The position numbers and the translations under genes are program-made. From Takakia lepidozioides (lineage: Eukaryota; Streptophyta; Takakiopsida; Takakiales; Takakiaceae): a stretch of 60,000 nt of DNA. Location of the stretch: the NCBI GenBank assembly GCA_030704615.1, contig CM060731.1, forward strand, positions 23,252,001 through 23,312,000, read 5' to 3'. The notes beneath the pieces were generated by a model. That model saw only the letters and a program-made list of their open reading frames with translations. It searched no databases and was not told the DNA's origin. This document shows positions 43,746-56,734 of this stretch, one piece after another; the stretch's first letter is position 1; every line of letters starts with the position of its first letter.

Positions 43746-43833
43746 GTCACAAGAGAGAGAGAGTGAGTGAGTGAGTGAGTTGAGTGTATAATTTGGTATC
43801 TAAAACACTTTCTAAGTGGCAAAGAAGACTCTA

Positions 43834-43911
43834 TCACAAAAGAATCACACCTATTTTGGACAGTGGAGCTTCAGACAACATGACTATTTACAATCCTTCC
43901 GTCTTCTGTCT
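43834..43911 (+). pseudogene. Ty1/copia protease fragment
   Basis: About 25 codons read ITPILDSGASDNMTIYNPSV, matching the copia aspartic protease active site (W-I-L-D-S-G-A-S-x-H-M-T), with Asn in place of the usual His. The flanking reading is lost on both sides. Confidence 0.65.
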
Positions 43912-44409
43912 GCAGTTATTGGTCCTCCTCCTCATTCCAGTGGGACAGGTAGGTCTCACAGCCAAATGAGCGGCATCTGCATCTTCCAGGAATCAGACCT
44001 GGACCTCTCTCAAAGCCCCGAATCTCCTCTCTCTCTCTCTTTCTCCATTTCTTTCATTTTCTCTCTGCAGGCCAGGGCGAAGTCATGGTGGGAGGGTATG
44101 TCCTGTTCACGTGAATGCAACGGTTTTAAACCGACAGCAGAATATGAGATGGATGAAGAGAACACGTCTGTGTCGTGGATCCAAAACATGAGGAGGAATC
44201 ACACAGATCCTCCAAGTACCGGCCAAAGGAACAAAGTGTGAATCCCGATTCCCTTTCCTGGGTGATGTGTGTACAAACCCTTTGCGCATCAAATTCCAGC
44301 AACATTTGAGCCCAAGTCTATCGCGACAGTGTGGCGACGATGCAACCAGCGGTAACCCAGAAACGAATGGATGTGTTGGAACTTGGGTCTGGAGGGTTGA
44401 GTATCGGGA

Positions 44410-47400
44410 ATGCTTCCCGACGTCATGGCGCCCCCTCCTCTTTCCTCTCTACATTATGGACACCTTTGCACTCCACGCTATATTGCTAGTTTTTCTTCTT
44501 TCGGCCCTCATGAAGTCAGCCCGTTACAGGAGGATTCATGTAGACAAGTTAGAAGTTCCGCAGTGTTTGGGCGAGGACATGCTGGGGTAGCTGAGATGCG
44601 CAGGTTAGCGTACCAAGGGCTGAAATTCTCATGGGGTGAAGAATCGTTGCATGTCGGTAGCTCGTGCAACTGGCGAGGAGAATTGGTGGGTTTGCAGGTC
44701 GCCAGGCCAGCCAATTTTCCTCGTTGGAGTGCTTCTATGTGGAAAGGAGGAGCGAACAATGGAACTTCAAAGCCTGCAGAATCTATACAATTCGTGGATG
44801 GAGAGAATCCGCCCACCACTGTGTTGGCACCCAGTCGGAGAATTGTTGCCAGTAAGTTGTCTTTCCAATGAATGCATGGTCGAATTTTACAAGGCAACTA
44901 GGTCTCGCAAATCTGATTACAGGGTTGGCAACGGAGAGTTTTGTCACCGCACTACCTCTCCTGTTGACACACCTTAATCATTGGCAATGGGTCGGTTAAG
45001 GGAGTTTTATCTACCACACTACTTCTCCTGTTGATACAGATCAAAAGCGCAAAAGTTGCAAGCTCTAATCTTTGATGTAGTAGTCTCAATGAACTCATGG
45101 CTCAGATATTCAATACAGCCTCTGAATGGCACTCAACGGGCCGATTTAGAGATAGCTAACTATAGAAGCAAAACATACTTGGGAGCTGCAGTTGTCCGTG
45201 CGTGAGCATTTTCAGAAGATTTGGGAGTGCAGGAGGATGGAAATATTAGGGCTTCCATGTCTTTCACACTGCTGTGTCCCTGGAATAAAGAGGTAGAAAA
45301 ATTGGCCGGCTGTGGTCTGACAAAGAAAGCAAATTTGTCTGGTGAGTGCTATACAGTTGGTGATTTACATGGAGACTTCAAGAGGACGCAGTGGGCCCTG
45401 CAATTGGCTGGAGTGTTGAGCAAGGATGGACTGCACCGGTGGATTGGAGGATCAACGGTGACTAAATTTTACCTCCGTCCGTCAAAGAGTTGTGGGGCGC
45501 AAAACATTGTATTTCTTGTGCAGCAACTTTATACAGCTTCCACGGACAAAACTGTGACAACACTATCATGCACCTTCCAGTGATATGCAGAGAGAGAAAC
45601 TCTGTGTGTGCCCTTGCTAACATTAAGGGGTGGCAAGGGAAGGATGTAGGTGCTGGTGCAAGTGGGGGACATACTGGACAGAGGAGATGATGAGATTGCC
45701 ATAATGTCGCTGTTAGCATTCTTGGGCAAGCAAGCTCGCAGCAAGGGTGGGGCTGTCTTTCAGGTTTTGTTTCAGTCTCTTTTTTTACTTAGGCCCCTGG
45801 CTTGTAGGTGGAGAGGATTGAAATGTGCTCAGCATAAATTAGGCAATATATCGGACTGTTAGAGTTCTGCAATGATTTGTGGATTTTTTATTGATTTTCT
45901 AAGTCACTCTAGTTTCTTAGGGTTACTGAGGGCAATATTGCTCTATGAGTCTCAAGGTACAATATGTGTTCTAATCCACATTGGCTGCACTTTCCATGGA
46001 ATAGGTGAATGGGAATCATGAAACCCTGAATGTCGCTTGTGATTTTCGTTATGCTACACCTGGTGGGTTCCACGAGGCGGAAGCCTTTTCAGAGTACTGT
46101 GAGGAGCAGCATGGTGGGAACTGGGAGGCAGCTTTTGCTGAGTGGCGACTATCATCCCAAGAAAGGAAAGCTAATCGTGGGCTCCTTCTAGGAAGCTGGC
46201 TTTTCCCTATCTTCAACCCTCTAAGAGTATGCCCATTCTATCTACTTGTTTTGACCTGATCCCTGTCACTTTTCTGACTTTCTTGAATTGGGACACGATG
46301 GCTTGCACCAATTCAAGTAGCACTTTTAGGGCCCGGTATTTAGGGCAGTTATGCTTGGCTATCAACCAAATCGCTGGGGCTGGGTGGGAGAAACAGCTAA
46401 AATCTTGGCACATGGCTTTGCAGCCTGCCTCATAATTTTCATCTTCCAGATTGGGAGAAGGTACTGCCAAAAGGTTGTTGGGAGAAAACAACCATATGAA
46501 GTGGAAAGTATCACTGAGACCTCAATGTGGGATATTGTTGGATTATAACAGATGCACAAGGGGATAGCTGCCAGGACACTGCTCTTCACTCCAGGAGGAC
46601 CACTTGCAAAGGAGCTGGCAAATCATGGGGTGGTGCTCAAGGTGAATGATTGGCTTTTTGCTCATGGAGGTGTCCTGCCTCACCATGGTAACGACCGATT
46701 CTCTTTCCCAGATTTTGTCTTTCATCAGCCTCCTATGCATTTCTTTTACATCTGGTGCCTCCATTTCTTCAAGCTTCTATCCTTCTATGGTTGCTCGTTA
46801 TAGTCTATCATAAGAGGAAACTATTCTGATTGCACAAATATCCAATGGGTTGCCTCAACATGGGGGTGTTCTGGGCTCCCTTGTGTCAGCACAACAGAGA
46901 GCAGCATCATGGATGTACCTTATAATATGGCCTATCCTCAATGTATTGACAGCTTGTATGTCTCAATGTTCATTTGCTATTATGAATTGATACCTCAATT
47001 TCTGCTCTCTGCTTGTGTAGTGGAGTATGGACTGCACAGGATGAACAATGAAGTAAGCCAATGGATGAAAGGTGACTTAAATCGTTGGGGTCAACGAGTT
47101 CAAATGCCCTTCATTGCCACCAGAGGATTTGATAGCATCGTCTGGAGCAGGCTTTACTCACGCGAGGAATTTGAGAAACCTGAGGATAAAATCCAGGTCA
47201 CCGACATTCTACCTGTCCGAGTCATTCTCTTCCTGTGCCACTACTGTGTTCTGGTTGGTTATTGTGATGTGGCTGCAGAGTAAGAAAAGGCTTGATAAGT
47301 TGATGGAGAAATTGCTCACTTGCTGAACTTGCACCTGGCCTGTATCATGGGTCGTTTTGTAACGATGTTTTGAATTGGAAAGCACCTTTTTGGCCTGGAT

Positions 47401-48051
47401 TTTGCTGACGTCCCTCCCAGAACTGATTGATCATCTGGCATTCTGTCTTTGTCTCCCTGTGTCTGCTAATCCTTCTCTCTGTTGTGCTTCCTCCGTTTAT
47501 TCCACACATATAGATGCACTTTTCTCATAAGCATTGTTTCACATTAACAACTTGGTAAACTACAGGCGTGTGCAGTGCTTTCCGCAACCCTGGAAGCAGC
47601 AGGCGCACGGGGCCTCGTGGTGGGCCACACCCCACAAACCAATGGTGCCAATTGGTATGCTGTTGTACCCTGACAGACTAAGAAGGTTGTTTTGAATCGT
47701 GTGAATCACTTGCCATGGAGATTGTGACATGAATCTAAACTCCATGGAACTGTTGACCAAGATGGTTCTACTGAAGTCTGAAGTAGCTGTGCAAGGCAGC
47801 GTCGTGACACCTGGAACCTACCACTGAAACTGAAATTAACGAAGCATTTTCATTTTTTCCTTAACAACCCAGTATCTCAAATAAAATGTATGGGTGACGG
47901 ATTTGTGGGTGGTTGCAGTGAATGCAAAGGGCGAATTTGGCGAATCGATGTGGGCATGTCCAGCGGGGTCTATCATGCTCTACCTGAGGTACACTCATCA
48001 TCACCCTATGGTCCGGCCCCCTCACCATCCAATGGACACTCTGTACAATAA
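44410..48051 (+). CDS. SLP1: Shewanella-like protein phosphatase (PPP family), plastid-type candidate
   Basis: Eight exons: 44410-44851, 45357-45457, 45650-45763, 46005-46226, 46552-46687, 47021-47196, 47566-47654 and 47919-48051. All junctions are GT/AG, all phases match, total 470 residues. PPP metal-binding motifs are intact and in order: GDLHGDF (exon 2), VGDILDRGDDE (exon 3), NGNHET (exon 4), FAHGGVLPHH (exon 5), ATRGFDSIVW (exon 6), VVGHTPQTNG (exon 7) and WRIDVGMSSGVY (exon 8). The order and text match plant SLP phosphatases, bacterial-type Ser/Thr phosphatases separate from PP1/PP2A. The N-terminal ~110 residues are Ser-rich and poorly conserved, consistent with a plastid transit peptide and hence SLP1 rather than SLP2; this is inferred. 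The start is the first ATG in frame. A CT-rich tract ending CTGCAG at about 44070 could be a 5' UTR intron acceptor. Confidence 0.92.
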
Positions 48052-48299
48052 TGATTTTGGCTCCTTGGCTCACTTTTCTGAGCACAAGTGGAAAAAGATC
48101 ATCCTGGGGCACCTCAAGTCGTTACAAAATGAGGCGCATCACTGTGTTTGTGTGTGAGAGACAGATATATACATTGATAGATTTTACGATTGTCGCAGCA
48201 AACCCTGGCCAGTTTAGATAGCCTTTTATAAATACGAGCTTGAAGAACATGTACCCTGAAGTTTGATTGGGGGTACGTTTAGCCTCCTGAGAGAGGGAG

Positions 48300-48660
48300 A
48301 GAATGTACTCATATGACCTTGTTTGCCGTAGCCTCGTGGCCATTGACCCTGCCCCCAGTTTGAGCGGAACACAAAGGGACAGAAACTCCTTTTGTCAGAG
48401 GCTGACGCCGGTAGTATGGACTTACCTTGAAAAATGCAATGGATCCGAGTTTTCCAGATATCCTCTAGAAATCCCTTCACACAAACGTCAATCTGCTGTG
48501 TGTGATTTGCCCAATAACTAGACCCCAAAAGGGCCTGGGCTTTTGGCTCAGCCACGAGATTTTCGAAGTTGGTAAACAGTGGTAAGGAACAATTCCCTCG
48601 ATTCAGTTGAGGAGGGTGTTCTCTGGTGAGAGTACCCAGGACATTGAATCTCAGAGAGAG
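48300..48660 (-). mobile_element. LINE fragment, copy I (3' end only)
   Basis: Only the last ~120 codons remain: LPLFTNFENLVAEPKAQALL, SSYWANHTQQID and GFLEDIWKTRI. The 3' end reads GGCAAACAAGGTCATATGAG then TACATTCTCTCCCTCTCTCA, running into a CT-rich tract. It is 5'-truncated at a CT microsatellite shared with copy II. Confidence 0.85.
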
Positions 48661-48668
48661 GGAGAGAG

Positions 48669-49896
48669 AGAGATTGTACTCATAAGACATTGTTTGCCGT
48701 AGCCTTGTGGCCATTGACCCTGCGCCCAGTTTGAACGGAACATAAAGGGACAGAAACTACCTTTGTCAGGGGCTGACGCTGGTAGTATGATTTACCTTGG
48801 AATAAACAGTTGATCCGAGATTTCCATATATCCTCCAGAAATCCCTTCACACAAGCATCAATCTGATGTGTGTGATTTGCCCAATAGCTAGACCCCAAAA
48901 GGGCCTGGGCCTTTTGGCTCAGCCTCAAGATTTTCAAAGTTGTTAAACAGAGGTACAGGCACAATTTCCTTGATGGAATGGAAGAGGGTGTCCCGTTGGT
49001 GAGAGTACCCAGGACAATGAATCAGGAAGTGAATATTGTCTTCAGGTTGCCCACACAACGGGCACTTACAATCCCAGGAAACTTCAGCTTCTAAGCCAGA
49101 TTTATCCAGCCGGGTCATGGCTAGTGGACTAAGATTCAGATCCTTGAAAATCTCTTCTACCCTTGTCCGCCAGGATTTAGCCTGTTTGACAGGGCGGTCC
49201 TGCTTCCAAGATATAAAGTCGATTAACTTAGGATATCTGGTATTAGCCGTACGTTGCAGCTGACCCCACCATCTGATTTTGAATTCATCACGTCGGGAGC
49301 TTAAGGGAGGAATGCCAAAACAGCCACATTAGCTGTTTTGGAGCATGCTGACATGCACACCTTGAGCACCCCGACTTGGATGGATTCAAGAGACTTAGCC
49401 TGGTTGGAGTTATCAACCCATACAGCAGATGCATACTCCAAGGCTGGCCTGATAACGCGGCAAAGCATGGTTTTTTTGACTTCGGAGTTGATCCCTCTGC
49501 AGTGGAAAAATTTAGTGAGACCCAGCGCTTTGCGTTTGCCAGATTGAACCACTCTTTGAATATGTGCTTCCCAATTACAGTTGGAGGAAAACTCAACGCC
49601 AAAGATAGGTGTAGGAGGGGAGAACAGGGATCTCTTGGCTTCCCCACTGCCACTTGAGATCGCCTCCCCTTTCCCCCCGGTCGTTGAATGCCACCACTGC
49701 GCATTTACTGACATTGGCCTCTAGCCCCCAAAGATCAAAGTATCTCTTCGCGCAATCTATCAGCCCTTGGAGGTTGGAAGGAGTCTCCCCTATGCCTGCG
49801 AAGTCATCCGCAAACATAAGGGCTGGTATGGTGGCATCACCCACCCTTAACCCAAATCCCTCACTTTCCACATACTCCAGTCGTTGATTGATGAAA
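48669..49896 (-). mobile_element. LINE fragment, copy II (5'-truncated, internally deleted)
   Basis: Begins within the reverse transcriptase at VESEGFGLRVGD and includes ALMFADDFAGIGETP (catalytic FADD box). After frameshifts it continues to RYPKLID. About 75 residues present in copy III are missing near 49085 (LDKSGLEAEVSWDCKCPLCG). Then comes the Cys/His zinc motif and the LINE C-terminus, ending in ACAATCTCTCTCTCTCC. Confidence 0.87.
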
Positions 49897-51705
49897 AGAT
49901 TGTACTCATAAGACGTTGTTTGCCGTAGCCTTGTGGCCATTGACCCCGCGCCCAGTTTGAGCGGGAACAAAAGGGACAGAACCTACCTCTGTCAGGGGCT
50001 GACGTTGGTAGTAAGACTTACCTCCATATAAAGAATTAATCCGGGTTTTCCAGATATCCTCTAGAAATCCCTTCACAATAGCATCAATCTGCTGTGTGTG
50101 ATTTGCCCAAAAACTAGGCCTCAGGAGGGCCTGGGCTTTTGGCTCAGCCTCGAGACTTTCAAAGTTGGTAAACAGGGGTACAGGCACAATTCCCTTAATA
50201 GATTTGAAGAGAGCGTCTCTTTGGTGAGAGAACCCCGGACAGTGTATCAGAAAATGAATACTGTCTTCAGATTGCCCACACAACGGGCAATTGCACTCTC
50301 CCTTTCCTCTCTGCTTCTGTTTCCTGTTCAAAGGTAGGCTTCCTGCCCTGAGTTTAAATTTCAGTCTAGTGCCGAGAGTGGGTAGACCCTTGAGGTCATC
50401 CAAGATGTCCTCCCCCATGTCACAGACTCGAAACAAGTTCAGGGAAGTTTTCTGCCTAACTTCATTTTCATCAGACAATCTCATGGCAACAGACATGGCT
50501 GAGGACACTACAGCCTCTAAGACAGATTTATCCAGCAGGGTCAAGACTTGCGGATCCAGGTCCAGGTCCTTGAGGATCTCTTCTACTCTCTTCTGCCAGG
50601 ACTTAGCCTGTTTGACAGGGCGGTCCTGTTTCCAAGATATAGAGTCGATTAACTTAGGATATCTGGTGTTGGGCATATGTTGCAGCTGACCCCACCATCT
50701 GACCTTGAATTCATCTCGTCGGGAGCTTAAGGACGGAATGCCAAACTCACCCGAACAGCCACATTGGCTGTTTTGGAGCATGCTGACATACACTCCTTAA
50801 GCACCCCCACTTGAATGGATTCTAGAGACTTAGCCTGGTTGGAGTTATCAACCCATATAGCAGATCCGTACTCCAAGGCAGGTCTAATAACGCGACAAAG
50901 CATGGTTTTCTTAACCTCAGAGTTGACCCCTCTGCAGTGGAAAAATTTAGTGAGCCCAAGAGCTTTGCCCTTGCCAGTTTGAACAACTTTCCGGATATGT
51001 GCATCCCAATTACAATTGGAGGAGAACTTAAAGCCCAGGTAAGTGTAGGAAGGGAGGACCGGGATCTCTTGGCTACCCCACTGCCACTTAAGATCACTTC
51101 CTCCCTCTCCTCTGTCGTTGAATGCTACCACTGCACATTTGCTGACATTAGCCTCTAGCCCCCAAAGATCAAAGTATCTCTTCGCGCAATCAATCAACTC
51201 CTGGAGATTGGTTGGAGTCTCCCCTATGCCTGCGAAGTCATCCGCAAACATAAGGGCTGGTATGGTGGTATCACCCACCCTTAACCCAAATCCCTCACTT
51301 TCCACATCCTCGAGGAGTTGATTGAAAAAAACATTGAAGAGCAGAGGGGAGAGAGTACATGCTTGAGCTACACCTTGGTCTATGTCAAAGAAGTTGGACT
51401 TCTGTCCGTTAACAGTGACACAGCTTTTGGTGCGAGCATACAAGTTGTGGACAACTCTCCACATCTTTCCCTTGATCCCACAAGACCAGAGGCGGAACCA
51501 TAGGCCATCTCTCCACACTGTGTCATAAACTTTTTTGACATCCAGGGAAAAGACATAAGTGGGTTTCCCTTCTTTTTTCCTTCCCTGGATAATCTGGCTT
51601 AGAGTGAAGATATGATCCACACAGCCCCTGTTTCGCCGAAAGCCAGCTTGGCCTTCGTGGAAACAACCTCTAGACTCCAGATCAACCTCGAGACTGATTG
51701 ATGAA
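49897..51705 (-). mobile_element. LINE reverse transcriptase, copy III (longest)
   Basis: Two overlapping frames (51600s-50727 and 50793-49906) form RT plus C-terminal domain with one frameshift near 50750. RT motifs: GQAGFRRNRGCVDHI, FSLDVKKVYDTVW (motif A Asp), GVAQACTLSPLLFN (usual QG is QA) and ALMFADDFAG (motif C). The C-terminus carries CPLCGQSEDSIHFLIHCPG, a zinc knuckle common in non-LTR elements. The upstream endonuclease is missing (5' truncation). The end is adjacent to a (GA)n/(CT)n tract at 51706-51731. Clade not assigned. Confidence 0.9.
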
Positions 51706-51731
51706 AAGAGAGAGAGAGAGAGAGAGAGAGA
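51706..51731. repeat. (GA)n microsatellite at LINE 5' junction
   Basis: About 13 GA dinucleotides directly abut the truncated LINE. Similar CT-rich tracts separate the other LINE copies. Confidence 0.9.
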
Positions 51732-53708
51732 CACGCCTTGACAACAAGTGTGGGTGTTCGATGACAGGTTCTTGAAATCACAGACAATAAAGTGAGATTA
51801 TTAAGGATGGCTGAAGAATTTTTACATGAAGATGACGAAGATCTAGAGGGATGGTCCAGTGATATGCAGCACCAACGAAGCAACGTGGGAGCTTAATCAG
51901 TACCATTTTCCTATACAATAGAGACAATTATATTCAGCCTTAATTTAAAATTCTCACATTACCTCCACATGCATTTAAAACATTCAACAGGCCAGGGTAC
52001 CTTGCAATCAGATACTCTGGCTGCAGTTATTTCCAACCCCATCCAACTTGAGGGGGGCATTTATTGGACATGCTATAATGATATGAGAGGGCATGAGTGG
52101 TTAAAGCCCATTGGAATTATTGGATCTCCCTGCCAGAAGTGCTCAACATTGAATTACACTTGCTCTTTGAGAGGTGTGATCGATGCAGTGTAAACCAAAG
52201 CTGAAACCAAGACATGACTAAATTTCAGCAATTAGGGGTAAAGTATCTGCGTGTATGTATGCCCCTTGCTGTTAGGCACAAATCAGATTATGATCCCACG
52301 ACAAGCCTCCTAACACATACGGGAGTCAACAATCCTCACAATGGAAGTCCCGGTGCTGCACCCACTAGCTCGGGCTTTCACAATGGTCGTGGAGACACAA
52401 CAAGCGTTTGCTGGATCATGGCAAATGCATTGTGGGTGCTCCCTCCAAGATCCGCGTTGTGAAAGACAGACAGGAGAGTTTGAAAGTTTGGTAGGGTAGA
52501 AGCACTCTTCATGGCACAGGAAAATGGGTAAATGTAATAACTTTTTGTGCTTTTAACCTATGAGAGCATGTAATACCTTAACAGAAAGCTCTTAAGATAA
52601 CACAACTTTTCTTAGTTGAAAGTCAAACGAGATTCTGACTCTATCTGCTGTTATAAGTGGATAGAAGCAGAGGATGTCAATGTCAACCTTGTTCCTATCA
52701 TGACTCATTCATATCTCATTAATATCTTTTCTACCTGAGATGGTAACCAAAAAAAACAACCAAAAATACCATTGGAAAACGCTTAATGTGGCCCATCTTT
52801 TTGTAGTTGGAGCAATTTTCATTAGAGGACATCTACCTATAGCAATTTAAGGGTAAAACAAGTGGGCCCATCATGGCGCACAAGATATATTGCTTGTTTG
52901 GTACCTTGGACTTTAACCATTTTAACCATTTTAGGAAATAAAGATACCATTGGAAAGCTCTTGATGAGCCCCAACATTTTGTAGTTGGAACAATTTTCAA
53001 TAAAGTTCATCTACCTAGGGTAATTTAAGTGTAAAGTGATTTCATGAATGGTGTATTGTAGTTCATTCCTCTTTGGGTAAGCTTGCTAGCCTATCATGGC
53101 GCACCCCACCTTGACACGTTCCAAAACTGGGCATACTTGCTTCACCATGGGCACACTTTGAGCGCCACGACCAGTGTTTCTACCCTAGACTCTCGCCGGT
53201 GAGAGTCAGAGCAAGTGGTAAGCGATGAGTAGCGGTGGGACCCACAATGGTGTCGACTGCGCAGCGGCGCGTGTAGAGGCACCGTACCAAGCTCGAGCAC
53301 CAACGTCTTCAAATGGATTGTAGTGGAGCTGGGCCCCCTCTTCTGGAGTAAGTGATACGCCACCAAATGGATGTTTCACCAGTGACATGAGGCAACGACG
53401 GCACGGGCTCAAGGCAACGACGAAGGACAGTGGAGTCAAGCGACAACACCCTGTGGAGAGTCGACAACCAGCCTATACAAGAAGACGCTCCCGCACACGT
53501 ACCAGCAATAGTCTCTCCATGCGATTCACTATGCCCAGGTCCTGTTCTCCTTCAGCGGTAGCACCAGTGTCTGTAGCCCCGCCCTAGCTAGTGGTATCAC
53601 CCTCGCCCCAACCCACCAGCAAGACATCACCAGTGGTGGTGACGGCCAGCGATCTGCCACGACACCAACCAGAACGCGTTTGTCTTCCTCAGCAACAAGA
53701 CCATTTGC
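51732..53708. other. Intergenic with a diverged direct repeat
   Basis: A ~115-bp unit near 52768-52880 (ACCATTGGAAAACGC, TTTTGTAGTTGGAGCAATTT) recurs at 52945-53060. A small plus-strand frame at 51969-52193 containing CQKCSTLNYTCSL is unassigned. No gene is recognised. Confidence 0.5.
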
Positions 53709-55230
53709 TTGAAGATCAAACCGGGGTGCACAGTCCCAACATCGCTTTTCTTCCACTCCGTCTTTCTGACGCGCTCGGAGTCCCACAGCAGTCACCTCAC
53801 CACCGGGTTCTCCACCTTGCTCAAGACAACGGGTCCATGTTCACTCTCCTTCTGTCCCTCGACCTTCCATTTTGTCGTCTCCTCTAGCAGCTCCACTCCC
53901 TCGAACGGTTCCACATTTTTCACAATCACTAGTTATTCCTACTACAAAACATATTTTGGGTTCCTTGCTCGGCTTGCAGTTGCCTTTTCGCCCGAATCAG
54001 AGGTTTGGCTCGCCACCAACGCACTTGCACAGCTTTTCGGCAAGCTAACCATGAAGGTTCTTATGTGCCCACTCCCCTCAGTGTTTTGCAAGCTCCCTTT
54101 CCACCCACTGCATAGGCGTGGCCCTCCTCATTGGATGTCCTTGGAGCTTTTCATTTGGGATTACACCCCCGCCTCTATACACGCATCTCGGTGGCCCTTC
54201 GCCGATGTGTTGTATCTTCTTCTATTGTTTGCCCAGTGGTGCTTGGACCTGCCACCACATGGTGGTGAAGCTGGTCATAGAGAGACTCACATCCGGCTCC
54301 GTTGTTGTCTTGCGGGAGACTGGGAGACTCTTCAAGAGAAGCATTATCTCCGAGCACAAGCCTTGGCGGGACGTGCTCCCGCTAACACTTCCTCACAATC
54401 AGGTTTTTTTGCTCACAGACGGCTTCAACACAACCTCTTGTCAGGACGGGTAGGTGAGTATCCCCGTGCAGCTCACGCTCTCTCACCATTTGCCCCTACT
54501 ACACCCTTTACGGACACTATTGCCGATGTGCAGGCTCTCCATCCTCATGCAGACAGCATCCTTCCAGCTTTTGTCTATGATTTCAAGCCGGATCAGGACC
54601 TTCAGCTAGATCTCTCTCTGTTCACCAAGGCCTTTATCCGCAGTCCGCATCTTTCCGCACCAGGACCATCTGGTATGTTATACGAACATTTGTGCGACTG
54701 CTTTTCTTTACAAGACTCTGCTAGTGGCTTCTCCCAACTATTTCAAGTTTGTTCCTTCATGCCACTGGCCGCATCCCTTCTCTAGTGGCACGTATTCTCG
54801 GAGCCTTCCGACTACTAGTCATGACCAAGCACCCTGGAAATGGCATCCGTCTCATTGCCGTCGGGGAAGTTTTGTATTGTCTTGTTAGCCGTTCCCTTGT
54901 CATGCAGTATCGTGAATTCTCTACCCATCTCTTCCCGCATCAATTTGGATCGCGACTGTCGATGTGAGGCTGTGGTATATAGGATTTTGACTATTCTCGA
55001 CCTTCACCCGAACTCGGTTGTGTTTGAAGTCGATGTAACAAACGCCTTCAACTCCGTCTCCCGCAGTACCATCTTCCAAGAACTTCGCACAGCTGGAGAA
55101 GATTTCCACCAACTCACCCCTTTTGTCAGACTGTATTACGCTTCTGCCGCCCTCTTTCCACAATCACCGTTCTCGTACAGGCGACTATACCTATCACAGT
55201 CTGACCCCTCACTGTCCGAATTCACCCACC
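53709..55230 (+). pseudogene. Second non-LTR reverse transcriptase relic, different family
   Basis: The plus strand encodes SILPAFVYDFKPDQDLQLD, SAPGPSGMLYEHLCDCF, then, after a frameshift near 54750, GRIPSLVARILGAFRLLVMT and GIRLIAVGEVLYCLVSRSLV. After another frameshift near 54965 it reads CEAVVYRILTILDLHPN and VVFEVDVTNAFNSVSRSTIF (motif A Asp). The layout A-P-G-x-S-G-M...E-H-L, then I-A-x-G-E-V, then F-x-V-D-V-x-N-A-F-N-S-V is a known RT family distinct from the LINE copies at 48-52 kb. The YADD box is absent because the sequence breaks off near 55230. Confidence 0.75.
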
Positions 55231-56734
55231 CCTAAACATGTCTTCACTGAACAACGCAATGCGACATTTATGATTATCAACTGACACATGTGAGGATACT
55301 GAGTGCACGTCCATAGCAGAGAAAAAGGTACAAGCCAGAATTCTGACTCTGCCACGCGGATGTCCCATGTGGCTTCCATTGCATTGTAGGGGTGGATGAA
55401 GATGCTGCATCAGACAATTGCAAATCCCCAATCGAATCTTCATAGTTTGCCCCACCACCCCCTGGACCTCAAAGCTTTGGCTATGACCAGCCAAATCACG
55501 GTGCTCAACCTAAGAGCTTCTCAACGAGTAGGAGGCAAGGGGTTGGTCATGCGCTTCCCCTTCAAATGACTTGCAGGATTGGAATTGGATTTACCCAGTG
55601 ACATTCCAAGGTTTTGAGCCTCATTGTGGCTACTTGCAGAGGACACATCAAAGTCAGGCCACACTGACTCCCTCAGTAGGTCATTGATGTCGAAATAGAA
55701 CAGAGTGGGATGACCATCCCCATTCCGTTCAACCCATCCGAGAACCTCAGCTGCCTGGCGACGCCACATGTATCAGAAATTAGCTTGCACAGGGAATGTA
55801 TGCCAAGTGATCCGGGTAGGGCAAACATCACAACTAAGTACTCCTCGTTCAGGGCCCCAACGAGTTGAGCCACTTGCTGATCCTCACTCGCCCTTAGGCC
55901 CTCGCCCATTCAGTAACCTCTTTGGCTAGGTGTTTCGGAGCAGAGAGGGGGTTTTTTTTTTTTTTTTTTTTTTTAAGGTAGCCATACAGCAAACTGAAAG
56001 TACTCGCCGCCTCTACTGAATCCAAGCAGACAAGCATGTCGAATGCACAACAATGCAAGGCAAGACAATACATAGCAAACAAGTGCAAGCAATGAATAAC
56101 AGCGTGAAGCGCCCAAGATTCAGCACGACAACAGTGAAAGTGAGAGACAAGCCGAACGGAACATCAACGACGGCCTGCAGTACATTAATCAAAAGGCAAA
56201 GACAACCTGCAACACAATCACAATGCCAACGGGAACGTGCAGCAACGCGCGTGAGAGAGAAGGAAACCGCGGGAAGATAGTGAAACAAATGGGAGCCTTG
56301 GCCCATTTTGGGTGTTAGGGGGTTGCAGTCATGGGCAATTGAGGCCTTGTGAGTTGCGGCTCAGGGGTTTCTTTTATGGCATTCTTGAACTGGCAGGTAA
56401 TAGTCTTGGCAATTGGTTTGTGAGCTCAGTTGTAATTCAAAAATCACTGATCTGAAGGTAAGCAAGTATGTTGGATGGTTCTGATTACTTCGGGAAGGGT
56501 GCATTGATGTTGTAGTTTCATCATTTTTCATCGAGGTTGGGTAGCGTGTGAGCATGCTTACGCCGGCATGAGCACAAGGGCTTATTCCCCGAATTTTTGG
56601 GAAATTTCCGTGAAGTTTCCACAGCGAAATGGAATTGGCGAAACTAACAATTAATGCGAAACTAACACATAAAGATCAAGTAGCCCCCCTATAGATGTCG
56701 CTTTTACTCAATGCGAAACCCACCGCTGCTTAGG
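55231..56734. other. Intergenic with poly-T tract
   Basis: A T run of about 25 bases lies near 55950-55974. Minus-strand frames at 55521-55909 have no recognised motif; they could include an exon of an unknown gene. Confidence 0.4.

Noticed and set aside
43227-43837. Hydrophobic minus-strand ORFs
   Set aside because: They are readings of the dispersed repeat tail found also at 8.9 and 19.9 kb.
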